From Sandaracinaceae bacterium (lineage in GTDB: Bacteria > Myxococcota_A > Polyangia > Polyangiales > Sandaracinaceae), in contig JACKEC010000016.1 of the NCBI GenBank assembly GCA_020633195.1, positions 744,001-808,000 on the forward strand: 64,000 nt of DNA. The letters run 5' to 3'. Numbering within the stretch: position 1 is the stretch's first letter; each line of letters starts with the position of its first letter. Made by a program: the position numbers and the translations under genes. Positions 24,424-34,661 of the stretch are shown in pieces. Under the pieces are notes generated by a model that searched no databases, had not been told where the DNA came from, and saw only the letters and a program-made list of their open reading frames with translations.

Positions 24424-27400
24424 ATGAGCAGGATCTTCGTTCCCTTCCTCGTGCTGACCGTCCTGGCCGGGTGCCAGCAGACGGACGATCCGGACTTCTC
24501 CTACTACGAGGAGCGGATCGGCCCGACGCTCGCGAACGGGTGCGCGCGTTCGCCCGCGGGCAGCGGCTGCCACATCGCCCGCGACGACGGCACGGCGCTC
24601 GGGAACCTCGACATCACGAGCTACGACTCGTTGTCGCGTCGCTACGACGTCTTGACCCCCTTCGGGCCCTACAACGTCAGCCTCCTGCTCCTCAAGGCCG
24701 GTGAGCCGATCGACATCTCCGTCGAGACCTGGGATCCGACGAACCGCTACGTCGACATCACGACCGACATCCGCCACAACAACGGCACGACGGTGGAGCG
24801 CGGCTCGCGCGGCTACGCGCAGCTCAAGCAGTGGATGGAGGCCGGGCACACGCGCACCGGCGTGCCCGACGAGACGCTCTCCGAGAACCGGGGCGAGTGC
24901 ACGCACGTCGACGACGCCGAGCTCGCGAGCCGGCACCCGCTGTACACCCCGGGCTTCAGCGCCCGGTTCGCCGCCTCGTTCGCGCGCTTCAACGAGCGCG
25001 TCGAGCCGGTGCTGCAGCGCTCCTGCGCCGGTGGCTCGTGCCACGGCTCCTCCATCGTCGATCTCTTCCTCACGTGCGGCGAGACCGACGCGGAGCGCGA
25101 CTGGAACTTCTGGGTCGCGGTCCAGCACGTCACCACGCCGGCCTCGACGTCCGGGCTGCTGCGCCGCCCGCTCTCGACCTTCCGCGGCGGCGTCTTCCAC
25201 GAGGGGGGCAACGTCTTCTCCTCCGCCGAGGACGAGGACTACCAGGAGATCTTCGGCTGGGCCGACGAGCTCGTCACCACGCAGCCGGACGCGATCGCGC
25301 CCCCCGACGCGATCAGCGAGGGGCTCCGCTTCTTCGCCAACCGCGTGCAGCCCGTCCTCGTCAGGAAGGGTTGCATGTTCCTGAACTGCCACAGCGTGTC
25401 GATGTTCCACGACCTGCGGCTCCAGGGCGGCGCGCAGGGCGTGTTCTCGCGCGTGGGCACCTTCCGCAACTACGAGGCCTCCCGCGCGCTGCTCGCGTAC
25501 GACGCGGCCAACCCGAACGAGAGCCGGATCATCGGCAAGAACCTCTACCCGCCGGAGCTCACGGCGGGGAGCCCGGGCATCTTCCATCGCGGGGGCCCGC
25601 TGCTCGAGGACTTCAGCACGGGCGGCGTCCTCAACGGCGCGACCCCCGACGACTGCGCGGGCTTCGACGCGGACAACGGCGACCTCAACGAGGTCCCCGC
25701 GTACTGCATCCTCGCGCGCTGGCACGCCATCGAGCGACAGGAGGCGATCGCGAGCGGCGAGATCTTCGCGGACACCGAGGTGGTCCGATCGGTCGCCTGG
25801 ATCTCGCGGCCCACCGGGGTGGGCGAGCCCCGCGACTTCGACACCTACCGCGGCGGCGCCGACCTGATGCTCGCGCCGGCGACCGTCGACGCGACCACGG
25901 GCGACCTCTCGATCGCGGGCGGCGCGAGCGTGCTCGGCGGCTGCGGCCTCGACCCGGGGACCGCGGATCTGCGTGGGCTCGCGGTGAGCTGGGACGGCTC
26001 GACGCTCGCGTTCGGCGCGCGCTCGAGCGCGGGCGCGCCGCTGCGCCTCTACCGCATGCAGAGCGACGGGACCGGGTGCGAGCGCGTGCCCGGCGTGGCG
26101 CCGGGGGCCGACACCGAGAACGGCATCCTCACCCACGACTTCGATCCGGCCTTCGCGCCGAACGGGGCGCTCGTGTTCGCGTCCTCGCGCGGCAACTCGA
26201 ACGCCGGGATCCTCGGCTTCTCGGGCCCGACGCGGACGCCCGCCGCGATGCAGCCCAACGCGAACCTCTACTCGCTCGATCCGGGCGGCGAGGTCCGGCA
26301 GCTCACCTTCCTCCTCAACCAGGAGATGCAGCCGTCGTTCATGTCGGACGGTCGCATCATCTTCACCGCGGAGAAGCGCGAGCCCGGCTTCCATCAGCTC
26401 GCGGGTCGTCGGCAGAACCTCGACGGCGGCGACTACCACCCCTTGTTCGCTCAGCGCGGCAGCGTCGGCTACGGGATGGCGACAGAGATCGTCGAGATGT
26501 TCGACAGGAACCTCGCCATCGTCGCGGCGCCCCTCGACGCGGCCGACGGCGCCGGGATGATCGCGATCGCCAACCGCTCGATCGGCCCCGATCAGTCGGA
26601 GCCTCGCCCGGACGGCGACAACTTCTACATCGGGTCGCAGCGCTTCGTGACCTCGCGGGGCGCGTGGCGCTCGCCGTACCCGCTCCCGAGCGGGCGCCTC
26701 CTCGTCAGCTGCGACCAGGGCGCGGGGAGCCTGCAGGCGGGCGGCTTCGACTTCCAGCTCTGCGAGCTCGACGTCGACAGCGGCGCGGTCCGCGAGATCG
26801 GCGGCGCCGCGGGGCGGGCCGACATCGAGGCGGTCGCCGTCTATGCGCGCGCGAACCGGGGCACCTTCGTCTCTCGGATCGACGAGGCCAACGGCCACAC
26901 CTACGTCGAGCCGGGGCAGACCGACGCCGACGTCGAGGTGGTGGACTTCCCGCTGCTCGCGACGCTGCTCTTCTCGAACACGCGGACCGGCCGCCCGATC
27001 GATCACGACGTCGGCGGGATCGACGTGTACGGGGAGTACCCGCCGCCGATGGGCACGACCTCGTTCGGGGCGGTCTCGGCGCAGGTCGTGAACGACGACT
27101 TCGGGATGATGTTCCTGGACCGCCGCTCTCTCGGCCACGTGAGCCTGAACCCCGACGGGTCGGCGCACTTCCGCTACTGCGGCGGCGTCCCGATCGTCCT
27201 CGGGCTCACCGGCTGGGACGGCAGCCCGCTGCCGTTCGGCGAGGGCGCGCCGTTCACCGGCGACATGATCCAGCGCGAGCAGATGCAGTTCTATCCCGGC
27301 GAGCGTGCCCACCAGTCGTTCCGGCGCCAGCTCTTCAACGGCCTGTGCGCCGGCTGCCACGGCTCCATCACCAACCGCGAGCTCGACGTCGTGGTGGACA

Positions 27401-27474
27401 TCGACGTCCTCACCAGCGCGTCGCAGGCGCAGTCGAACGGCTCCGACGCGGAGTCGCTCGCGCTTTGCCCTTGA
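24424..27474 (+). CDS. Large haem-binding lipoprotein with propeller and non-canonical CX4CH motifs
   Basis: 1,016 residues with lipobox LTVLAGC. It carries four Cys/His haem-type motifs: C40-X8-C49-H50, C201-X4-C206-H207, C317-X4-C322-H323 and one canonical C975-A-G-C-H979. The middle (residues 480-800) has PD40-like blades (GLAVSWDGSTLAFGARSS; HDFDPAFAPNGALVFASSRGN; QPSFMSDGRIIFTAEKREPG). CX4CH binding is known from tetrahaem cytochrome c3; the CX8CH site may not bind haem. It shares the layout of the 751-residue protein upstream, but with haem sites also at the N-terminal end. Likely an outer-membrane-attached multihaem electron-transfer protein; partner and substrate unknown. Confidence 0.7.
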   Translation: MSRIFVPFLVLTVLAGCQQTDDPDFSYYEERIGPTLANGCARSPAGSGCHIARDDGTALGNLDITSYDSLSRRYDVLTPFGPYNVSLLLLKAGEPIDISVETWDPTNRYVDITTDIRHNNGTTVERGSRGYAQLKQWMEAGHTRTGVPDETLSENRGECTHVDDAELASRHPLYTPGFSARFAASFARFNERVEPVLQRSCAGGSCHGSSIVDLFLTCGETDAERDWNFWVAVQHVTTPASTSGLLRRPLSTFRGGVFHEGGNVFSSAEDEDYQEIFGWADELVTTQPDAIAPPDAISEGLRFFANRVQPVLVRKGCMFLNCHSVSMFHDLRLQGGAQGVFSRVGTFRNYEASRALLAYDAANPNESRIIGKNLYPPELTAGSPGIFHRGGPLLEDFSTGGVLNGATPDDCAGFDADNGDLNEVPAYCILARWHAIERQEAIASGEIFADTEVVRSVAWISRPTGVGEPRDFDTYRGGADLMLAPATVDATTGDLSIAGGASVLGGCGLDPGTADLRGLAVSWDGSTLAFGARSSAGAPLRLYRMQSDGTGCERVPGVAPGADTENGILTHDFDPAFAPNGALVFASSRGNSNAGILGFSGPTRTPAAMQPNANLYSLDPGGEVRQLTFLLNQEMQPSFMSDGRIIFTAEKREPGFHQLAGRRQNLDGGDYHPLFAQRGSVGYGMATEIVEMFDRNLAIVAAPLDAADGAGMIAIANRSIGPDQSEPRPDGDNFYIGSQRFVTSRGAWRSPYPLPSGRLLVSCDQGAGSLQAGGFDFQLCELDVDSGAVREIGGAAGRADIEAVAVYARANRGTFVSRIDEANGHTYVEPGQTDADVEVVDFPLLATLLFSNTRTGRPIDHDVGGIDVYGEYPPPMGTTSFGAVSAQVVNDDFGMMFLDRRSLGHVSLNPDGSAHFRYCGGVPIVLGLTGWDGSPLPFGEGAPFTGDMIQREQMQFYPGERAHQSFRRQLFNGLCAGCHGSITNRELDVVVDIDVLTSASQAQSNGSDAESLALCP

Positions 27475-27502
27475 GCCGCAGTCTCGTATCTTCCGGCCTG
27501 GT

Positions 27503-28054
27503 GTGCCCCTCCCGCCGCTCGTAGCATTCGCGCTCCTCACGGGGCTGGTGGCGTCGCTCGCCGGCCGGCAGGAGCTGCGCATGAGCCCGCGGCCCATCGT
27601 CCTCACGCGTGGGTTCGCGGCGTACGTGTCGTACGCGTGCCTCGTGGTCGTGCCGATCTCGGTCTACTTCTACGTCTTCCACGGGGACTGGTTCCTCCTC
27701 TACATGGTCGACGTGAACCGCATCCCGTCGGCGATCGCGCTGATCGGGTTCGTGGGGCAGGCCGGGCTCGGCGCCCTCGGGTTCCTCTTCGGGGCGCTGC
27801 TGGTCCGCAACCAGCGCGAGGTGGTCGTGGGGGTGATCGCGGCGGTCGTGACGATCGCCGGCGCCGCGCTGGTCCTCGTCTACGCGGACCGGCTCGGGCA
27901 GGTCGGCACGCACGCTCAGTACCACGGCCAGTTCGGGCTCGAGGCCTACACCGACGGCCCGCTGCTCACGGGAGCGCTCGCGATGGGCGGCATCTCGCTG
28001 GCCGGGCTCGGGTTCCTCGTGGCCCGTCTGTGGCTCACGGGGCGGACGACGTAG
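27503..28054 (+). CDS. Small polytopic membrane protein, unrecognised
   Basis: 183 residues from GTG at 27503 with about five membrane helices (PPLVAFALLTGLVASLAG; AYVSYACLVVVPISVYFYVF; AIALIGFVGQAGLGALGFLFG; VIAAVVTIAGAALVLVYA; ALAMGGISLAGLGFLVARL). An ATG at 27582 has a better ribosome-binding site (GGAG six bases upstream) and would lose the first helix. It begins 28 bases after the large haem lipoprotein and could be its membrane partner. No redox or transport motif is visible. Confidence 0.6.
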   Translation: MPLPPLVAFALLTGLVASLAGRQELRMSPRPIVLTRGFAAYVSYACLVVVPISVYFYVFHGDWFLLYMVDVNRIPSAIALIGFVGQAGLGALGFLFGALLVRNQREVVVGVIAAVVTIAGAALVLVYADRLGQVGTHAQYHGQFGLEAYTDGPLLTGALAMGGISLAGLGFLVARLWLTGRTT

Positions 28055-28133
28055 GTCGGAGTTGACCGACCCCCGCCGTCCTTGGTAGCGTCCGGACCAA
28101 TTCTCCTCGCCTTTCCGGGGGGATGGAGAGCGC

Positions 28134-28451
28134 GTGGGCGGGCGGATCAAACGCTTGGTCGTACTCGTGGCGGTAGCCGCCATCCTGACGATGTTCGCCG
28201 CGTGCGGACCGTCGCTGTACACCTTCAACATCGTCCCCGCCTCGCAGGCGGTGGAGCAGGCGCGCGAAGCGAACGCCGCCGAGCACGCGCCCTACGAGTA
28301 CTTCTACGCGCAGTCCTACTTGGACAAGGCGCGCGAAGAGGCGGCCGAGGCGAACTACCAGGACGCGGTCCGTTTCGCCGAGCGCGCCAACGAGTTCGGG
28401 ACCAAGGCGCGCGACCTCGCTCGTCGGCGCATGCGGGAGCAGGGGCGCTGA
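28134..28451 (+). CDS. DUF4398-like small lipoprotein
   Basis: 105 residues from GTG at 28134, with GGAG upstream. Signal peptide and lipobox (VAAILTMFAACG). The mature part is a helical hairpin (EQAREANAAEHAPYEYFYAQSYLDKAREEAAEANYQDAVRFAERANEFGTKARDLARR), matching the DUF4398 pattern of TPR-like lipoproteins that pair with OmpA proteins. It ends five bases before the OmpA-type gene, whose own N-terminal region has a similar helical hairpin. Confidence 0.8.
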   Translation: MGGRIKRLVVLVAVAAILTMFAACGPSLYTFNIVPASQAVEQAREANAAEHAPYEYFYAQSYLDKAREEAAEANYQDAVRFAERANEFGTKARDLARRRMREQGR

Positions 28452-28456
28452 ACCCC

Positions 28457-29581
28457 ATGAGACGCACCCTCTCGCTCGTCGTGATCGCGGCGTGGTCCCT
28501 CGTCGGCTGCAGCCGCGCCGCCACCCTTCAGGGCCGGATCGACGGCCTGCGCGACATCGTGGACCAGGCGGAGCGCAACGGCGCCTACCGCTGCGCGCCG
28601 CGCGAGCTCGCGGTGGCCCAGGCCAACCTCGACTTCGCAGAGACCGAGCTCGCGCAGGGCAGCGTCGATCGCGCCGAGAACCACTTCAACCTCGCCGAGC
28701 CGAACGGCCGCGCGGCGTTCCGCCTCAGCCCGGCGGCCCGGTGCTCGCCGCGCGGCGTCGAGATCGAGCGCCCCGAGCCCGCGCCGGGCGACCGCGACGG
28801 CGACGGCATCCTCGATCCGGACGACCAGTGCCCCGACGATCCCGAGGACTTCGACGCCTACGAGGACGAGGACGGCTGCCCCGAGGATCAGGATCAGGAC
28901 GGGGACGGCAACCCCGACACCACCGACGCGTGCCCGGTCGAGCCCGAGGACGCCGACGGCTACCTCGACGACGACGGCTGCCCGGAGCTCGACAACGATC
29001 TCGACGAGATCAACGACCAGGGCGATCGCTGCCCCAACGAGCCCGAGGACATCGACGGCTTCCAGGACGCGGACGGCTGCCCCGATCTCGACAACGACGG
29101 CGACACCATCCAGGACGCCACCGACAACTGCCCGAACGAGCCGGGCCCGCCGGACGAGCAGGGCTGCCCGCGCGTCTACCAGGACGTCGAGGTCACCTCG
29201 ACCGGCATCGTCATCCACCAGCGCATCTACTTCGAGTACAACCGCGCCGTCATCCGCGACGTCTCCTTCCCGATCCTCAACACGGTGGCCCAGGTCCTGC
29301 GGGACTTCCCGGACATCACGATCGAGATCCAGGGCCACACGGACGACCGCGGGTCGGACGAGTACAACCTGCGCCTGTCGGGTGAGCGGGCGGCGTCCGT
29401 GCTCAGCTACCTCACGCAGCAGGGCATCTCGTCGGGTCGGTTGACCGCCCGCGGGTACGGCGAGACGCGCCCGATCGAGACCAACCGCACCGACGCGGGT
29501 CGGGCGACCAACCGCCGCGTGGAGTTCGTCCGGACCGACTCGGTCGCCCAGCGAGCGCGGCAAGAACAAGCGGTTCCTTGA
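28457..29581 (+). CDS. OmpA-family lipoprotein with thrombospondin type 3-like calcium repeats
   Basis: 374 residues. Lipobox AAWSLVGC, helical hairpin of DUF4398 type (residues 25-90), then six to seven Asp-rich calcium-binding repeats with paired Cys (DRDGDGILDPDDQCPDDPEDFD; DEDGCPEDQDQDGDGNPD), then an OmpA C-terminal domain: IYFEYNRAVIRDVSFPIL, IEIQGHTDDRG, LRLSGERAASVLSYL and NRRVEFVR. It would link outer membrane and peptidoglycan. Adjacent to the DUF4398-like gene, and likely its partner. Confidence 0.9.
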   Translation: MRRTLSLVVIAAWSLVGCSRAATLQGRIDGLRDIVDQAERNGAYRCAPRELAVAQANLDFAETELAQGSVDRAENHFNLAEPNGRAAFRLSPAARCSPRGVEIERPEPAPGDRDGDGILDPDDQCPDDPEDFDAYEDEDGCPEDQDQDGDGNPDTTDACPVEPEDADGYLDDDGCPELDNDLDEINDQGDRCPNEPEDIDGFQDADGCPDLDNDGDTIQDATDNCPNEPGPPDEQGCPRVYQDVEVTSTGIVIHQRIYFEYNRAVIRDVSFPILNTVAQVLRDFPDITIEIQGHTDDRGSDEYNLRLSGERAASVLSYLTQQGISSGRLTARGYGETRPIETNRTDAGRATNRRVEFVRTDSVAQRARQEQAVP

Positions 29582-29630
29582 TGGGAGCCCCGGTTCGCGG
29601 GTACAACCCGCCGTGCCGGGGAGCCAAACC

Positions 29631-31268
<1,638 letters not shown>

Positions 31269-31285
31269 TCCGCGCGCAGCCCCGC

Positions 31286-33154
31286 GTGGACCGAGCCCCC
31301 GACCGCGTCACCCTCCTGACGCTCTTCGCGCGCCAGGTCGCGGTGGGCGCTCGGCGGACCGCGCTCCGGTATCGGTCGGGCGGCATCTGGCGCGGGCGCT
31401 CCTGGAACGACTGGCGCTCGCGGTCCCGGCGGGTCGCCGCGTGGCTCTGCGAGCACGGCGTGGGCGTCGGCGACCGCGTCGCGATCCTCGCGGAGACGAG
31501 CATCGAGTGGGTCGAGATCGACCTCGGGGTGCTCTGCGCCGGCGCGGTGTCGGTCCCGATCTACCCGACCCTGCTCCCCGACACGATCGGCGAGATCCTC
31601 CGCGACAGCGGCGCGAAGGTGCTCGTCGCGAGCGACCCCGTCCCGCTCGGCAAGCTCTTCGATCCGAGGACCGGGCCGCTCCCCGACCTCGAGCGGGTCG
31701 TGTCCATCGCGAAGGTCTCGCGCCTCGACCGCCCCGACGCGGCGGGGCGCCTCGACGTCGCGCTCGCCGACGTGGTGCAGGACGGCTTGCCCGCGCACAC
31801 CTACGAGGACGTGCTCCTCGCCCACCCGCGCGACGAGGAGCTCGAGGAGCGTCACGCGGCGGTCGGCCCCGACTCCCTCGCGGCGATCCACTACACCTCC
31901 GGGACCGACGGGCTGCCCAAGGGCGTGATGCTCACGCACGACAACTTCGTCTACGAGACGGAGCGGGTCGCGCGGGACATCGAGGTCGGGCCGAGGGACG
32001 AGCAGCTCCTGTTCCTCCCCCTCGCGCACATCGTCGCGAAGCTGACCGTGATGCTGCAGCTGAGGGTGGGGTTCGTGACGAGCTTCGCGAAGCTCGATCA
32101 GGCCGCGGAGGACTGCGCCGAGGTGCGGCCCACCTTCATCGTCGGCGTGCCGCGCGTGTACGAGAAGATCCAGGAGGCGATCCAGCGGCGACCGCAGGAG
32201 CGAGGGGACGTCGAGCAGCGCGTCTTCGAGTGGGCGCTCGGGGTCGGTCGCGAGGTCAGCGCGCTCCAGCAGGCGGGGCGCGAGCCGGGGCGCGTCCTCG
32301 AGGTCCAGCGACGCGCCGCCGACCGGATGGTGTTCTCCCGCGTCCACGAGCGCCTCGGTGGTCGCCTGCGCTTCATGCTCAGCGGCGCGGCGCCGCTGGC
32401 GCGCGAGACCGCGGAGCTCTTCCACGCCCTCGGCCTGCTCGTCCTCGAGGGCTACGGCCTCACCGAGTCCACCGGCGCGAGCACCCTCAACCTCCCCGAC
32501 GCGTACCGCTTCGGCACGGTGGGCCGGCCGGTCTCGGGCGTGGAGGTCACCCTCGCCGAGGACGGCGAGATCCTGCTCCGAGGGCGCAGCATCACGCCCG
32601 GCTACTGGAACGATCCCGAGGCCACCGCGCTGGCGTTCACCGAGGACGGCCGCTTCCGCACCGGCGACGTCGGCGAGCTCGACGCGGACGGATACCTCCG
32701 CATCACCGACCGCAAGAAGGACCTCATCATCACGGCCGGCGGGAAGAACATCGCGCCGCAGCGCGTGGAGCTTCGCCTGTGCCAGAGCCCGCTCATCGAG
32801 CGCGCGGTCGTCCTCGGTGACCGTCGCAAGTTCCCCGTCGCGCTGCTGGTCGTGAACGCCCGCCAGATCGAGGCCACGGCCAAGCAACACGCCTTGCGCG
32901 GTGACCTGACCGCGCTGCTGCGCCACCCGAAGATCGGCGCGCTCCTCGCGAGCGAGGTCGAGCGCGTCAACGAGGGCCTCGCGAGCTTCGAGCGCGTGAA
33001 GCGCTTCGAGCTCGTGCAGGGCGACCTCTCGGTGGCCGAGGGCACGCTGACCCCCACCGGGAAGATCAAGCGCGACGCCGTCGCCCGCCGCTACGCCGAC
33101 CTCGTCGACACCCTCTACGAGGGCGTGACCGCGGACCTGGGCGACATCAGCTAG
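31286..33154 (+). CDS. Long-chain acyl-CoA synthetase (AMP-forming)
   Basis: 622 residues from GTG at 31286. All ANL-superfamily blocks are present: P-loop-like IHYTSGTDGLPKGVMLTHDNFV, GYGLTESTGASTLN, FRTGDVGELDADGYLRITDRKKDLIITAGGKNIAPQRVE, and the hinge/A10 Lys at PTGKIKRDAV. It activates a fatty acid to acyl-AMP and then acyl-CoA. Length and motifs fit the FAA1/FadD15-like long-chain group. It lies 17 bases after the outer-membrane protein gene; no strong ribosome-binding site is visible. Convergent with the receiver gene across a large inverted repeat. Confidence 0.93.
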   Translation: MDRAPDRVTLLTLFARQVAVGARRTALRYRSGGIWRGRSWNDWRSRSRRVAAWLCEHGVGVGDRVAILAETSIEWVEIDLGVLCAGAVSVPIYPTLLPDTIGEILRDSGAKVLVASDPVPLGKLFDPRTGPLPDLERVVSIAKVSRLDRPDAAGRLDVALADVVQDGLPAHTYEDVLLAHPRDEELEERHAAVGPDSLAAIHYTSGTDGLPKGVMLTHDNFVYETERVARDIEVGPRDEQLLFLPLAHIVAKLTVMLQLRVGFVTSFAKLDQAAEDCAEVRPTFIVGVPRVYEKIQEAIQRRPQERGDVEQRVFEWALGVGREVSALQQAGREPGRVLEVQRRAADRMVFSRVHERLGGRLRFMLSGAAPLARETAELFHALGLLVLEGYGLTESTGASTLNLPDAYRFGTVGRPVSGVEVTLAEDGEILLRGRSITPGYWNDPEATALAFTEDGRFRTGDVGELDADGYLRITDRKKDLIITAGGKNIAPQRVELRLCQSPLIERAVVLGDRRKFPVALLVVNARQIEATAKQHALRGDLTALLRHPKIGALLASEVERVNEGLASFERVKRFELVQGDLSVAEGTLTPTGKIKRDAVARRYADLVDTLYEGVTADLGDIS

Positions 33155-33177
33155 ACGCCGCCGCCGGCCTCAGACTC

Positions 33178-33281
33178 GGAATTTCGCGCGGAGGTCGCCA
33201 AGGAGGCGAAGGGGAGGGGAGAGGGCCGGCGCTCCACGAACAACCCCTTTGCCCCCTTCTGCGCTCTTCGCGCGAAATTCC
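33178..33281. repeat. Imperfect long inverted repeat at a convergent junction
   Basis: Left arm 33178-33214 (starting GGAATTTCGCGCGGAG) pairs imperfectly with right arm 33244-33281 (ending CTTCGCGCGAAATTCC); the outer 13 bp are perfect. The same family occurs at 43762-43904. Both copies lie exactly between two genes that converge, so a bidirectional terminator or mRNA-end role is plausible; a dispersed palindromic element is the alternative. Confidence 0.8.
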
Positions 33282-33286
33282 ACCGC

Positions 33287-34651
33287 TCAGATCCGGACGA
33301 GGCGGGACGTGGCCATCTGGAAGAGGATCTTGCACGCGTCGAACGACGACAGCTGCGAGGCGTCGATGATCTCGCGGACCGTGCGGACTCCGTCGATGGT
33401 CTCGAGCACGCTCCGCTCGTCGCCGTCGAAGCGCTCCGGATCCATCGAGCGCAGCGTCTCCTCGTCGCGGCGCGGGACCGCGTCGAACGAGCCGACCTGC
33501 TCCTCGATCAGCCGCCACTCGTCGACCCGGCGGAGCCCCTCCATGAGGATGCTCGCGAGGGGGAGCCCGAGGTTCGCGTCGCGCGCCTCGGGGCGGGACG
33601 CGAACCGCACGAAGCGGAAGTCCCCGCGCGGCCACCGCAGCGCCTCGTAGATCAGCTCCGAGGTCTGCAGCACGAGCGCGCGGTGCAGCTCCTCGGCCGA
33701 GAGGTAGCCCAGGCGGACCAGCCGCGCGCCGAGCAAGCCTCGTTGCGACGCCGTCTTGTTGGTCAGGATGCGGTCGAGGTCCTCGCGCTCGATGAGCCCC
33801 TCGCGCAGCAGGTAGCGCCCGAGCCGGAACTCCTGCTCGTGTACGCGCCCGAGCGCGAGCTGAACGCGGCCGTCCTCGAGGCAGACCGAGATGGCTCGGC
33901 CCGAGCGCGACCCGCGCTTCTCGACCTCGAGCACGCCCGTCTGGCGGGACTGGGTCACGAGCTGGAGCACCTCGCCGAGGGGCACGTGCTCGGTGCGGCC
34001 GCGGAGCGCGATCTCGCCGTCGCGGCCCGGGACGAGCTGCGCGAGCTCCTCGATCGCGGAGAACAGCGCGGAGGGCTCGAAGCGCACCTCGATCGCGTCC
34101 GCGAGCCCCTCGGGATCGACGTCCGGCATCACCCCGCTCACCAGCGCGGCGAGCCGCGCCGCGATCTGGGCGCTCGCGTCGGCGAGCACCAGCGGCGTCG
34201 TCTCGGTGGGCAGCTCGCCGCTCGGCGGCACGCTGCTGATCCGCTCCACGCTCTCCATCATCGCGGGCGGAGGCTCGGTGTCCGACGTCTTCGCGAGCGC
34301 GTGCTCGGTCACGGTGAGCAGCGCGTCGGGCGAGAAGGGCTTGCTGATCGCGTCCACCGCACCGGTCTGCGCAAGGAACCCGTCCCCGATCTTGTCGGCC
34401 TTCGCGCTCATCAGGACGACGGGGATGTCCGCCAGGTTGCTGACGCGCCGCATCGCCTGCACGAACTTGAGCCCGTTCATCTGCGGCATGACGAAGTCGA
34501 CGAGCACGAGATCGGGGACCTCGCGCTGCGCGAGCTCGAGCCCCTCGCGTCCGTCCGAGGCGACCGACACGTCGAACCCCGCCTGCGCGAGCGTGCGCCG
34601 CACCACCCGGCGGATGGTCGCGCTGTCGTCGACGACGAGGACTCGGGCCAT
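33287..34651 (-). CDS. Receiver-domain protein with DUF4388/PATAN-type effector domain
   Basis: 454 residues from ATG at 34651, with GGAGG upstream. Residues 1-125 are a complete CheY-like receiver: VLVVDDSATIRR acid pair, VLVDFVMPQMNG phospho-Asp, VVLMSAKAD and AISKPFSPD Lys. After a linker, residues 220-430 form a DUF4388-type domain (LGEVLQLVTQSRQTGVLEVEKRG ... FRLGRYLLREGLIEREDLDRIL ... LIYEALRWPRGDFRFV ... LLASILMEGLRRVDEW). Such proteins link two-component input to gliding or other protein scaffolds; there is no DNA-binding domain. It starts 10 bases after the giant TPR gene and is probably its operon partner. Confidence 0.88.
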   Translation of the reverse strand: MARVLVVDDSATIRRVVRRTLAQAGFDVSVASDGREGLELAQREVPDLVLVDFVMPQMNGLKFVQAMRRVSNLADIPVVLMSAKADKIGDGFLAQTGAVDAISKPFSPDALLTVTEHALAKTSDTEPPPAMMESVERISSVPPSGELPTETTPLVLADASAQIAARLAALVSGVMPDVDPEGLADAIEVRFEPSALFSAIEELAQLVPGRDGEIALRGRTEHVPLGEVLQLVTQSRQTGVLEVEKRGSRSGRAISVCLEDGRVQLALGRVHEQEFRLGRYLLREGLIEREDLDRILTNKTASQRGLLGARLVRLGYLSAEELHRALVLQTSELIYEALRWPRGDFRFVRFASRPEARDANLGLPLASILMEGLRRVDEWRLIEEQVGSFDAVPRRDEETLRSMDPERFDGDERSVLETIDGVRTVREIIDASQLSSFDACKILFQMATSRLVRI

Positions 34652-34661
34652 CCGTCCCTCC

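Noticed and set aside
24118..27606. 1,162-codon open frame antisense to the haem lipoprotein gene
   Set aside because: Low-complexity Ala/Arg/Val/Glu translation; the sense strand has signal peptide, lipobox and haem motifs.
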